A stretch of DNA of 32,500 nucleotides, taken from positions 1 to 32,500 of the forward strand of contig CAJNDS010000497.1 of NCBI GenBank assembly GCA_905221605.1. Reading direction: 5' to 3'. Both the position numbers and the translations under genes were made by a program. This DNA is from Symbiodinium natans (Eukaryota > Sar > Dinophyceae > Suessiales > Symbiodiniaceae). Of this stretch, positions 1 through 8,310 are shown piece by piece; the stretch's first letter is position 1; each line of letters opens with the position of its first letter. The notes under the pieces are model-generated. The model made no database searches. It had not been told where the DNA came from and saw nothing but the letters and a program-made list of their open reading frames with translations.

Positions 1-1908
1 TTTTCCCACAGCCACTTGTGGAAAAAGTCGTTTCGCCTCTTCAAGCGATTCAACGCGATGCAACCAGCCTTTGTCTACTTCCTGCTGAACCAAGCGATCC
101 AGAAGAACTGGATCGTCTTCAGCACCCTGCCAATTTTGTTGGCAGACCTGTAATGACTCGTCAGTGCCAGCTTTGCCAGACGGTGCCATACAGCCCGAAG
201 GTGGTATGTCATTCTTAAAACCCGTCGGTACGCCCTGCAACAGGCAACCAAATAATGTAGTGTCCACATCTTGCAGGAAATGGCTCAATGTGGCGAGTGC
301 ATGCAGGCAGTAAGGTTGGCCCTCCGGAATGCACCAGTCCACCTTATCGATGTTTTCCGAGGAGAACCAAGCGGAAATGTCTTTGCGCAGCTCGCCAACC
401 TCCTGTTCAGTGAACAATGGAGAATCAGATTTTTCCCGCAAATGTTCCCGCAATCGCGATAGAATCAGCTTCTTTCCACAAAAGGACATCAATGTATGAC
501 GCAACATTTTGAGGGTATTGTTGCGACCCTTCGCTGGGCCGCTCCAATCAGGGTTGCTCTGCAACCCCCCGCCATCCACCCAGGCGTGGGGGGGGCCGCC
601 AAATCTTTCATCGGAATGCAGGCCCACGCATCCTCCACCGATGTACCACTCCTCGACTGGGACTGGGTAAAGCCCAGGCAAAAGGTTGCACAGAGCCACC
701 TTAAACTTCTGAGGATACGGGGGCAACTTTGAATGTAGTGTACAAGTCCGCCTTGCACAAATGTCGCCGAAACTGGCAAAAGCTTCCGACGATGTAACAA
801 ACAACCATGCCGGACCACAAGCCTCCCCGAATGCACAGGGGGGAACTGAGACAATGCAGCGTAGAAATGATGACACTGAGTGGCTGAAGAGGGGGGTTTC
901 CCAGCAAGATGGCCATGTTGATATATCGACCACCACCTGTGCGCCTGCAGAAAACCCCACGTGGCACAAATGCAGAACCCACTCCATGTCACGAGGAGAC
1001 CAAGCAGCATGAATGCACACCATGATAAAGGGAAACACGCCCTCAGCTGCAGCTCGAAAAACCAGATCCCTAACATCGGCCTGAATCACCGGGTCGAACT
1101 GGACAAAGGGGAGAGCATCTGCAGCCAATGCATGCGACAAGCCTTCTGACGGAGCATCAGCAAGTAGTAGGCAAAACCGACACGGTGAGGTAGCTGATGA
1201 AAGGGGGACCGTTTTTGGGATTTCCGCTGAAGGTAATGGAAACCCCCAGCTTTTCAGCAGCGCAATGTCTTCAGCTCGCACTTCCTCCAGGCGTCGACAA
1301 GTGTAAGCTGTGATGACCCACCTGTTGCCAGAAAACGTTTGCGTACCATGCCACAGTGAGCCGTCGAAGGCCAATGGATGCGCCTTGGTGTCATGCACAA
1401 CAAAACAACGAGTTTCCTCAGAGTCAGGAAGTGGCAATGTAATCTTCCCTTCCGGGGATTCGAGCAGGAGGCCTCCGCCGGAAAAGTCGCCCAATGCAAC
1501 AGAGTAGTTCAACGTGCCTTCCATGTTGGAAAGATCGCGATGTAGTCGGAGACACTCACAGTGGGAAATGCAAATCGACGACCAAGACCCCAAGGGGAAA
1601 AGCATGCACAACCATGAGTTTAAACGGCAAAGAATACTGGAGTAATCATGCGACGCTCTGGTGATGCCAAGGCGTCCTGCTTGGGAAAAGGCCCCCACAT
1701 TGTAGTAGGAGGCTGATGCAGAGCTGCCCACAATTTCCAATCGCCGCCATTTATGCACAGGCTCTGTAAATGTATTTTCCAACAGATCTAGAATCTCCTC
1801 CGCTGATGTAGATGTATGCCCCGCCGATGGGGCTGGTGCTCGTCTGTGATGCTGGGGAAAGGACTCGATCTGCCCGGCACCCACCTCCCCCGGTGAGCCC
1901 GGGCCGTT
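1..1908 (-). CDS. Pol-like polyprotein, partial: 2OG-Fe(II) dioxygenase-like domain followed by an RT-like region
   Basis: This minus-strand frame stays open from the codon after the TGA at 1911-1909 to the window edge, about 636 codons. The first third carries a 2-oxoglutarate/Fe(II) dioxygenase signature: LHRDLSN, with His at 1542-1540 and Asp at 1536-1534; then a glycine-rich strand, LGDFSGGGLLLE; then WHGTQTFSGNR, with His at 1350-1348 and Arg at 1323-1321. Spacing is HxD, about 64 residues, H, 9 residues, R, as in this fold and reminiscent of TET/JBP DNA dioxygenases. A middle region of unknown role follows. The last ~50 residues (DDPVLLDRLVQQEVDKGWL, ending FPQVAVGK) resemble the segment just before RT fingers in DIRS/Gypsy-like elements, but the catalytic RT motifs lie outside the window. 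The frame is the same as the second half of Gag, so Gag-Pol fusion by readthrough is possible. The substrate of the oxygenase is not known. Confidence 0.7.
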
Positions 1909-1911
1909 TCA
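1886..1911 (-). promoter_or_regulatory. Gag/Pol junction: in-frame TGA with a GC-rich stem-loop just downstream
   Basis: The Gag frame ends with AAC TGA at 1911-1909 and the same frame continues open for more than 1.9 kb. Five nucleotides after the TGA, the minus strand has CCCGG, loop GCTCA, then CCGGG. Stop-codon readthrough with a downstream RNA structure is a known Gag-Pol strategy in some retroviruses. A point nonsense mutation is the simple alternative. Confidence 0.4.
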
Positions 1912-3095
1912 GTTCTTGTGCAAGTAGGCCGGATGGTCCTTGCCGCAGGGCTTTCCCCCAACATCAATGCAACAGCCATGAACAAACTGACATGAATCCA
2001 ACTTGCAGCCGCTGCGAAGATTCCAACGCTTGCACATCGCTTTCCGAGCGCCGCCCTCGGAAAACTCAATGCACCATTTGGGACCAGACGGTGTTGACTT
2101 CCCACGTCCTCGTCCCTTGCCACCTTTTCCTCTGCCCGGGCGCCCCGTGCCTGTAAGCTTGTCGTCTGTCTGGCGCCCCCCGGGCTTAGGCTTCGGAACA
2201 AATGCACGAGGCTGCAAATAAGTTTGCAGCAGACAACGAACCTGAACCACTTCATGTAAAGCATCATCCAGTGTCCACCCTGAATTCGCCAAGTCACAAA
2301 TGCAACGCCATGCCTCCTTGTCGGCGAGCTGCATCTCATAGACGTTGGGGGCTCGCAGGCCGGATTCCGCTGCCGGTCGTGCAAAGGCAAGCTTAAGAAA
2401 TAACCTGCTGTAAGAACGAAAACTGGAAAGATGAGCCGCCCCAATAGACAGAATGCAAATGCCACCAAATCCAGTAAATGCAACAGGAACATTTGACTCA
2501 TTCCCGACTCAGGAATGTCCCTGGAAGGAATTTCATCGAAGAAATAGTCCTCAAAGCGTGCCACCTTGCGAGGGCGCGTGGCTTGCATCTCCTCCAGTTT
2601 CTCGTCGCTAAGTCGGTGACGCCATGAAATGTAAGAAAAGCTCTTATCTTGCACTTGTTTGTTTGCCATCGCCAGTAGACGTGATGACGGCATGGAATGT
2701 GAATCAAGAATCTCCGAAGGGTAATCGCACTCAAACTTCTTCCGCAATGTAACGACCTTCTCGTTGCTCATTTTTGCAGGAAATGTCTCCGTCCACGACG
2801 AGGACGATGGTTGTGCCTCACTCCCAGCGACGGGCTGGGGCCTTTCCTGTGAAGTCGTCGGGTTGATCATGGACAAACAACGCATGTGTGCAGCACGAAT
2901 GCAAGCCAATGGCAATGTTGTCAAACTCGAATGGAGCGCCGGTTCCAAAATATCCAACAATGCATCTCCCACAGACTCAGAACTTGTTGCAAGGCACGCA
3001 AAACTATGCAACGTCAGAGCCTCAACCAGGGGTGACAGCAGGTCCTCGGGGACCTTCTCCTCCCTCAGGACTTCCTCCAGAGACATCAGCGGCAT
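1909..3095 (-). pseudogene. Gag-like protein with CCCH zinc finger (one frame break)
   Basis: The first ATG is at 3095; the open frame has a GTG three codons upstream. The N-terminus (MPLMSLEEVLREEKVPEDLL) and the block PSSRLLAMANKQVQ...SYISWRHRLS look like a Gag-type protein I associate with dinoflagellate elements. The frame changes near 2442-2439, at a run of four G on the minus strand: before it the chain reads ...HLLDLVAFAFCLLG, after it AAHLSSFRSYSRLFLKLAF continues naturally. One missing G would restore one frame. The second half has a Gly/Lys/Arg-rich basic stretch and a CCCH finger, CKRWNLRSGCKLDSCQFVH (C-x8-C-x4-C-x3-H), a probable RNA-binding module. It ends at TGA 1911-1909. I prefer a frameshift (mutation, assembly error or programmed slip on GGGG) to an intron because both sides align as one continuous chain. 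Confidence 0.65.
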
Positions 3096-3656
3096 CTTCC
3101 CCACAAATGGAAAGGCACACTGACGGGACGGCAGCGACAGGAGGCGGCCGCTGTATGTCGAATTGGGCGCAATGGCGTAGCGCTAGGAAAATTGGAATGC
3201 TCTAAGACCGCACAAGTGGTCACAAGTTGTTGGCAACACTGAGAAGACTTCTTCCAGCTGACACAAGAAGTAACTGCAGTGCATAAATGCGAAGTGATGT
3301 GTGTGGTGTTACGAAGAACCCCCCCACCCCGAGTCGCAAACGGGTTGGAAGCTTGAGCTCCCGAAATGCAGCAGATGCACCAAGGTGCAATGCACATGCC
3401 AGAGCTGCAATCATCTTCAGTCGCAAGAAGCATGAATGAGACTGTGGGATGCAACTGCCCGCACGCGAACCACTATGTTTTAGCTCGGCTGTGCTCCACG
3501 ATGCCGTGAGACCGCGCTGGTCTGTGACTGCAGAGCCAGACCAATGCAAACGACTTCATGGAAAATCAATGTAAAGTGCAGCCCATGTACACACCCCCTA
3601 CCAAGCCAGGTCACAAAATGTAGGGGGGGAGCTGCTTCGCCCACGGTGCCAATGCA
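3096..3656. other. Spacer between Gag and the Cys/His-rich gene
   Basis: About 560 bases with no convincing coding frame. Short minus-strand frames (3454-3086, 3549-3220) overlap each other and show no domain. The AATG excess of the surrounding block continues here. It probably holds the 5' leader of Gag; no clear promoter motif was seen. Confidence 0.4.
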
Positions 3657-4352
3657 TCACCATCGCCAAGACCACGATCCCCAGCCCCAGTCATCGTGGT
3701 CCCAATCGGACCATTGATCGTCCTGGCTCCAGGTTTGCTGGTCATCTTGACCACCAGAGTGCAATGTACCCTGTGTGCCACGGTTTTCCAGGCGGGCTCG
3801 AAAATGTTGTTTGCAATGGTGACGAACGCCAGCCAATGGAGCAAAATGTGTATCGTTCGGTACTTCCGAACTGTAGCCGCATAATGCATTGCAGCCCAAA
3901 ACCATGCAACGAGCTCGACAACAGACAACTTGGCGCGTGGCCACCGGTGTCGTCGTGTCAGGCAATGTAGGAGTAGGCGCTGGATCCGCCACTTGAAATG
4001 TAGTGGGGGCACGTTGCTGGGCTTCCAGCTGCTCCTTTGGCAATGTAGGGGCCGGGTCTTTTGCCTCCGATCCACTCAATGCAGGAGCCGAAGTCGCCGA
4101 TGGTGCAGTAGTGGAGGTCCCTGACTCTGACTCGGGGACCAATGGAGCAGGAGATGCAGAAGATGCATCTTGCGGGGGCTCCTCCCGTACCACACGCAAT
4201 GTAGGCTCTGCTGCCATCGCCAATGCAAGCAGCAATTTGCGGCGCCCGGAATTCGGGCCCGAACGAACCACGCCAGCGAGCTGCTCGACATCCGTGTCGT
4301 AAATCAGCCGCAATGCATCCTGGATCTCTTGCGGCGCACGAATGTTGTCCAT
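3657..4352 (-). CDS. Cys/His-rich small protein with Trp/Asp-rich tail, unknown function
   Basis: The ATG at 4352 gives 231 residues. The frame is open further upstream to a TAG just beyond 4418, but without an ATG. The N-terminal 60 residues (MDNIRAPQEIQDALRLIYD) are helical in character. A long Pro/Ala/Thr/Ser-rich low-complexity linker follows. Then comes a Cys/His cluster, CCRARCMVLGCNALC, about 16 residues, and HHCKQHF, which could bind zinc. The end is a Trp/Asp-rich tail (DDQWSDWDHDDWGWGSW). I do not recognise the family. The position upstream of Gag on the same strand and the shared base bias suggest that it belongs to the same unit; a role as a nucleic-acid-binding accessory is a guess. 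Confidence 0.5.
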   Translation of the reverse strand: MDNIRAPQEIQDALRLIYDTDVEQLAGVVRSGPNSGRRKLLLALAMAAEPTLRVVREEPPQDASSASPAPLVPESESGTSTTAPSATSAPALSGSEAKDPAPTLPKEQLEAQQRAPTTFQVADPAPTPTLPDTTTPVATRQVVCCRARCMVLGCNALCGYSSEVPNDTHFAPLAGVRHHCKQHFRARLENRGTQGTLHSGGQDDQQTWSQDDQWSDWDHDDWGWGSWSWRW

Positions 4353-4860
4353 GGCGTGGACAAAAGTGTGGAAAACTAGAGAAAAAATGCACCCCAGGAG
4401 CAAGATGTAACTTGCCAAGGTCAGTATTCGGCAATGCAGCTAGTGAAAGTGCATGAAAGCATCAAGGACTGACATGGAAGGGGGGCACCTGAGTCCCCAC
4501 TGAGCAACTGCACGCTCAACTGAAAGGTGCGGCTAGAGCCACAGAGCAGCCGGCGCAAGCTGACATCCGCAAAAACATGCCGCATGTACGCAGATGCAAG
4601 CTCGAAAAACGTGAAAAGGTAAGAAATGGCCTTGCCCTACGGACTGGCGCAGGCCCTCTTTTCAAAATGAGCTTCACTGTCCAGAAGACTCAACATGGCC
4701 AAACAAACACGCAGCTCTTCCAAAAGGCGGCCTAGGCTGGAGCTCGACAGCAAAGGACTGAAGCATGCACTGACAGATTTAGGCAGAACATCAAGGCAGC
4801 AAATCATCCACACCCCTCTGCAAAGCTTGTCTCCCTAGCTCCACGCGTGCCCCAAAATGC

Positions 4861-4893
4861 ATTTTGCCGGACATTATATAGCTCCGGCAAAAT
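4861..4893. repeat. Perfect 11-bp inverted repeat around an AT-rich, TATATA-containing loop
   Basis: ATTTTGCCGGA (4861-4871) and TCCGGCAAAAT (4883-4893) are exact reverse complements and flank CATTATATAGC. This could be a hairpin, a protein-binding palindrome or an element end. There is no evidence to choose. Confidence 0.7.
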
Positions 4894-4968
4894 GGCAAAA
4901 TTGGATCGTCTCCTAAAATCCAGTCAGTGGGAGACAGGGAAAATGTATGGGGGGCCTACAGGGTACCT

Positions 4969-4995
4969 CCCCCCCCCCATGTCCCCCCCCCCCCC
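4969..4995. repeat. Two C homopolymers (C10 and C13)
   Basis: C10 at 4969-4978 and C13 at 4983-4995 are separated by ATGT. The minus strand is G-rich and could form a G-quadruplex or stall polymerases; exact lengths are prone to sequencing error. Confidence 0.8.
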
Positions 4996-5065
4996 ATGAA
5001 ATGAAGGGAATGGAAAACACGCATCACAGCAGGCGTGAAAACACAGCTGCACAAGCCCGCGCCCT

Positions 5066-7316
5066 TCAAAAACGAGCCTTGGACTCGGGGTGAGAAATGA
5101 AGCGAAACGTTCCCCGGCTGTTGCAAGCAGGTTTGCCATCAACGCAAGCATGTAAAATGCATGATGTCTCCGCACATAAAAATGCAACTTCATCTGCCTG
5201 TTCAATGGAAACCTCCGAATCGGACGTCTCCTCTTCCTGAAGTCCTTCCACAGGCTCTGGAACAGGGGGTGGTCCCCCCGAATGCACAACCGATGGTTCA
5301 ATCGCTGTCGACTCATGCAAGGGGGCTGATTCCGCATCACCCTCAACAACACTGAAGGTTTCCTCCTGCACCGAAGTGACCTCCCAATGAAAGAAAGGTA
5401 AAGACGAAATGCACTCCACATCAGTGAGGGTTACAGTCCCCAGCTCTACAGGTGGTTCCCGTGGCATGTACGTCACACCGCGCAAAATGGGCGTGCGCGG
5501 CCTCCAACCAGAGGCAACCTTCTTGACGAAGTCGACCTGTGCCTGAAGGATGGGCGCAATGTCGTCCCTGCCATACAATGTAGAAGATGGAGCAAAGGAA
5601 TGATGTCCTTGCAAATGCCGGATTTCCAACGAGGCTCCCATGTGTCTGTAGAAAGCTAACAGCGTGACTTTCATGGAATGCAAAGTGTATTGACAACACT
5701 GCTGGGGTTCAAGTTCGCCCCAGCGCTGGAGCAGGCCCCTCAGACCCACTAAGGCCTCTGCATAGCTCATCGGCCGAACCTCACCTGAGTCGAAGGCCAG
5801 GAAAATGTAATCCGGGAAGTCGCCAGTTTCTCTACAGAGGGTCACCTGTTTCGCGAAGGAATGCAACCAGTGTAAAACCCATGATCGCCCCCCAGGCATA
5901 GATGTCAAGCCAGCGGTTATACAGCCAAAGGGCATGAAAGCTTTGGCCTTAGTGCGGTAAGCCACGCCACGAATGCTATCGTAATCAATGTAAAAATCCT
6001 GCAAGCGCAAATGTTGTGCATCTCCAAATCTCAAGCTGCCCCATACGCAGAGCATCAATGCACCCGCAAAAAGCATTTCTTGCGGAGTGAAGCTGCCCAA
6101 GACAATACAACACTCCAGCCAGTAAATGAAACCCAGTGGAAGTGGGATGGCCTCGCGCTTCACGGACTGTGACTGCCATGATTTTGCATGAAAAAGGCCC
6201 TGATGCAATGACGGAAAGTTTTCCGGCTGTACTGTAGATGCAAACCAACGCAGTGCCTTCAAGACATTCGAGGAATGGACCGAAGCGTGCCGGTTGCGAG
6301 ACTGTTGAAAAACATGTATCGCATCCACAAGTTGCACCTGCGTCAATGTGGCCAATGATTCGTAGAGATCTTGCGCAGTACAGAAAAGGCCCCAGAGCAC
6401 AGAAATGTAACGAAGTGCTGTTGTGTCTGACACCCTGCGTAGCAACTGTTCCAGCAGCTGCATGTAGTTAGCGCTCTGAAAGATCTCCCCCAGCAGCGAG
6501 GAGCACAAATCGACACAGTTCAACCCAGACATGCAAGGCTTTCTGCCACTGCTTTTCATGAACCTCTGAATGTTTGCGAATCTTGCTCACACCACCCCCC
6601 GACTCAGCGGGGAGTGACCAATGCAACCTTTTGGTAGCACTTCCCCCATGTAACTGAGATGGGTCGGAAGTGTAGTGTCCACGTGCTGCAGGAACAGGAC
6701 GAGGTTTGGGGGCTTGCTTCGGCATGCTCACAAATGCTCTCGCCGGAGGCAGTGACGGCCTGGGCAAGGCTGGTGTCAGCCCCAAGGTATCACGAGAATG
6801 TAAGCTGCTCGGCCTCTTTGTCGGCGGCGCCACACACTTGGGGCGCGATTTTGGATTCGTGGCCCCCTTTGCCGGTTGCCGATTCAAGGTCCTTCTTGTG
6901 GCAACCTGAGCAGCTTCTGGAAAACCTTGACACTCTGCAGACGAAGCCAACGGCTCATCCAATGAAAAACGCCTGATAGGGGACGTCAGTTCAGGTGCAC
7001 CTCGTACCAAATTCCAGGAGCCAGAGCTGCCCGAGTCCAAAGAATCTTGCAATGCAGTGTGCAGCCTCGGTGGCGTAGGCGGGAAGGCTGCATTGACCTC
7101 CGGTGACCATGCATCCACAGCCTGCCCATCTCCAGCATCTGAGCTGAACAAAATGTTCTCAAAATCCAGCGTGTCTACAGTTGTCAAGATGGGCTGGTCG
7201 CGTAATGGTGTGTGAGGGCCCTCACAGAAACTAGAGACGGACGCATCAGGATCAGATGCCACCTGTAATGCAGGCTTCTTCTGGAAGCGCTTGACAATGC
7301 ACAAGGGCTGCTCCAT
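5066..7316 (-). pseudogene. Tyrosine recombinase (integrase-like) gene with one frame break
   Basis: ATG at 7316, stop at 5066. The first frame (7316-6468) encodes a Ser/Pro-rich N-terminal region ending in a helix (EKQWQKALHVWVELCRF). The second frame (open from 6559 or earlier) continues with LEQLLRRVSDTTALRYISV and the catalytic domain. The switch is near 6491-6487, a run of five G on the minus strand. Catalytic motifs seen: Arg in WGSLRFGDAQHL; HSMK in LHSMKVTLLAFYRHMG, so HxxK rather than the usual HxxR; LQGHHS; and the nucleophile Tyr in STLYGRDDI. These are the R-H-K/R-H-Y set of phage-type integrases, Cryptons and DIRS elements. The C-terminus adds an acidic linker and a Cys-containing tail. 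An intron or two separate ORFs are alternatives. The copia-1 insertion lies 114 bp upstream of the ATG. Confidence 0.72.
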
Positions 7317-7429
7317 AGTCCAAAAGAATGAAGAGCACCAAGCTCCCGCGAAAAACTAGCTTGAAACCATGCACAGCTGCCCCCTATCACGAGCGGGGGA
7401 AGTCTGTGAACTGCACCAAAACGCAAATG

Positions 7430-7434
7430 GAGAG
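7430..7434. repeat. Target-site duplication of copia-1, left copy (GAGAG)
   Basis: GAGAG abuts the left LTR end here and is repeated at 19543-19547 next to the right LTR end. A 5-bp duplication is typical of copia integrases. Confidence 0.85.
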
Positions 7435-7829
7435 CGTTAAAAAACCGAGATGCCAAGCAAGGCACCAAGGATACAACCAAGCCAACTCACACAAGTCCAA
7501 ACCAAGCAAGCAAGCTCAGACACTCGGACAACACTTCTGTTTTGGCTTGCAGCACTCACACCAGTGCTCGTCACTTGAGCCAAAGTGGAAAACGTATCAC
7601 AGCTCTCCAACTTGACAGCTCGGCTTAAAAGACCTCCAAAACTACCCTCAAGTCACGAAACTCGACGAGAGTGGTTCCCTTTGAGGCAAAGCGTTCCTGC
7701 ACCGCTAATCGTACTCAGGCTACTGGGAAAACTTCAAAAGCTGAGCAGACTCCAAGCTATGCACACAAAACTGCAAAACTCACCGTGTCGCACCCTCACA
7801 GGATGACGCACAGTTCTCGAACTTCTACA
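7435..7829 (-). repeat. 3' LTR of copia-1 (395 bp, intact)
   Basis: Element sense begins TGTAGAAG and ends TTTTTTAACG, so the ends are TG...CG rather than TG...CA. By eye it matches the other LTR except for one single-base indel (CACACAAGT against CACACAAAGT) and one substitution (CGACGAGAG against CGACAAGAG). It contains a spliced-leader-like core at 7588-7574. Confidence 0.92.
7574..7588 (-). other. Spliced-leader-like sequence in the copia-1 3' LTR
   Basis: The minus strand reads CCACTTTGGCTCAAG. The last 15 nt of the dinoflagellate spliced leader, as I know it, are CCATTTTGGCTCAAG, so 14 of 15 match, in the element's sense direction. It lies 139 nt before the LTR 3' end. Confidence 0.65.
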
Positions 7830-8233
7830 CCCCCCCTCGACACGGTGGGTGTCGGCTGGTCCACGCGCAAGTATTGCAGACAAAGCTCACAAGCAACTCG
7901 ACGCTGCAGATTGCCTGGGTGGGTATTGCGCAGGGCGGGGCAATCGCTGCGAACATGAAAGGCGTATCCATGCCGCGTAGTGATAATGGCTCTCCGACTT
8001 TGTTCCACCGGAAGAAAGGTAAGAAGCTCACTCAAAGATAGAATATGGCTGTGACGCTGTCGGTATTGCTGCACAAAGATTCCAGCGAGGAAGCTGCCAA
8101 GCATCGCCAAGGAAAACATCGCAAGGAAGGCGATCAAACTGACTTCCACCTGCTGCTGAGGAACCCATTGCATCCAGAGCTCTCGAACCCAAGTGCGCCT
8201 CACAGCGTTTTCAACCTCAACCATATCAGCCAT
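7796..8233 (-). CDS. Small one-pass membrane protein with Zn-site motif, env-position ORF of copia-1
   Basis: The ATG at 8233 gives 145 residues, and the stop lies inside the 3' LTR, so the last codons run through the PPT. A hydrophobic segment at about residues 30-52 (VSLIAFLAMFSLAMLGSFLA), followed by basic residues, predicts one membrane span. The C-terminal half has YAFHVRSDCPAL (H-x4-C) and, about 20 residues later, CELC (C-x2-C). This H-C...CxxC layout resembles small zinc-binding folds such as the Ada-type metal-binding domain. Copia-2 has a protein of the same design in the same place (27664-28401), which argues that it is a real accessory gene. It starts about 80 nt after the stop of the methyltransferase-like frame. 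No envelope homology is visible; function unknown. Confidence 0.65.
   Translation of the reverse strand: MADMVEVENAVRRTWVRELWMQWVPQQQVEVSLIAFLAMFSLAMLGSFLAGIFVQQYRQRHSHILSLSELLTFLPVEQSRRAIITTRHGYAFHVRSDCPALRNTHPGNLQRRVACELCLQYLRVDQPTPTVSRGGVEVRELCVIL
7830..7838 (-). promoter_or_regulatory. Polypurine tract of copia-1
   Basis: The minus strand reads GAGGGGGGG directly before the TG of the 3' LTR, the expected site for plus-strand DNA priming. Confidence 0.85.
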
Positions 8234-8310
8234 GGCACGTCCTATGCTCTATACACCGTACCGAAGGCAAAGTAAAAAGGAGGGAAAAACTTTGAGCAAA
8301 TCTCGCGGTG

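Larger units (their letters stand above)
4353..5065. other. Non-coding spacer with inverted repeat and poly-C tracts
   Basis: No gene seen. It contains the 11-bp inverted repeat at 4861-4893, two C-runs at 4969-4995, and several AATG words. Lying between two minus-strand genes, it may hold the 3' end of the recombinase unit and the promoter of the next gene. Confidence 0.5.
1..7429 (-). mobile_element. Retroelement-like unit with tyrosine recombinase, Gag, dioxygenase and RT-like genes (left end outside window)
   Basis: All recognisable genes here are on the minus strand, and all share the AATG strand bias, which suggests a single unit or a shared history. The order recombinase, small protein, Gag, Pol differs from canonical DIRS (recombinase last). 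The window may therefore show the 3' end of one copy followed by the 5' part of another, or a distinct architecture. No terminal repeats could be matched. Confidence 0.45.

Noticed and set aside
489-1076. Minus-strand 195-residue open frame
   Set aside because: It overlaps the longer frame that is open from 1908 to the window edge and carries the dioxygenase and RT-like motifs; this one shows no domain.
2390-2515. Possible intron in the Gag gene
   Set aside because: A TTACAG acceptor-like site exists, but the protein reads naturally across a single frame change at GGGG (2442-2439), which needs no intron.
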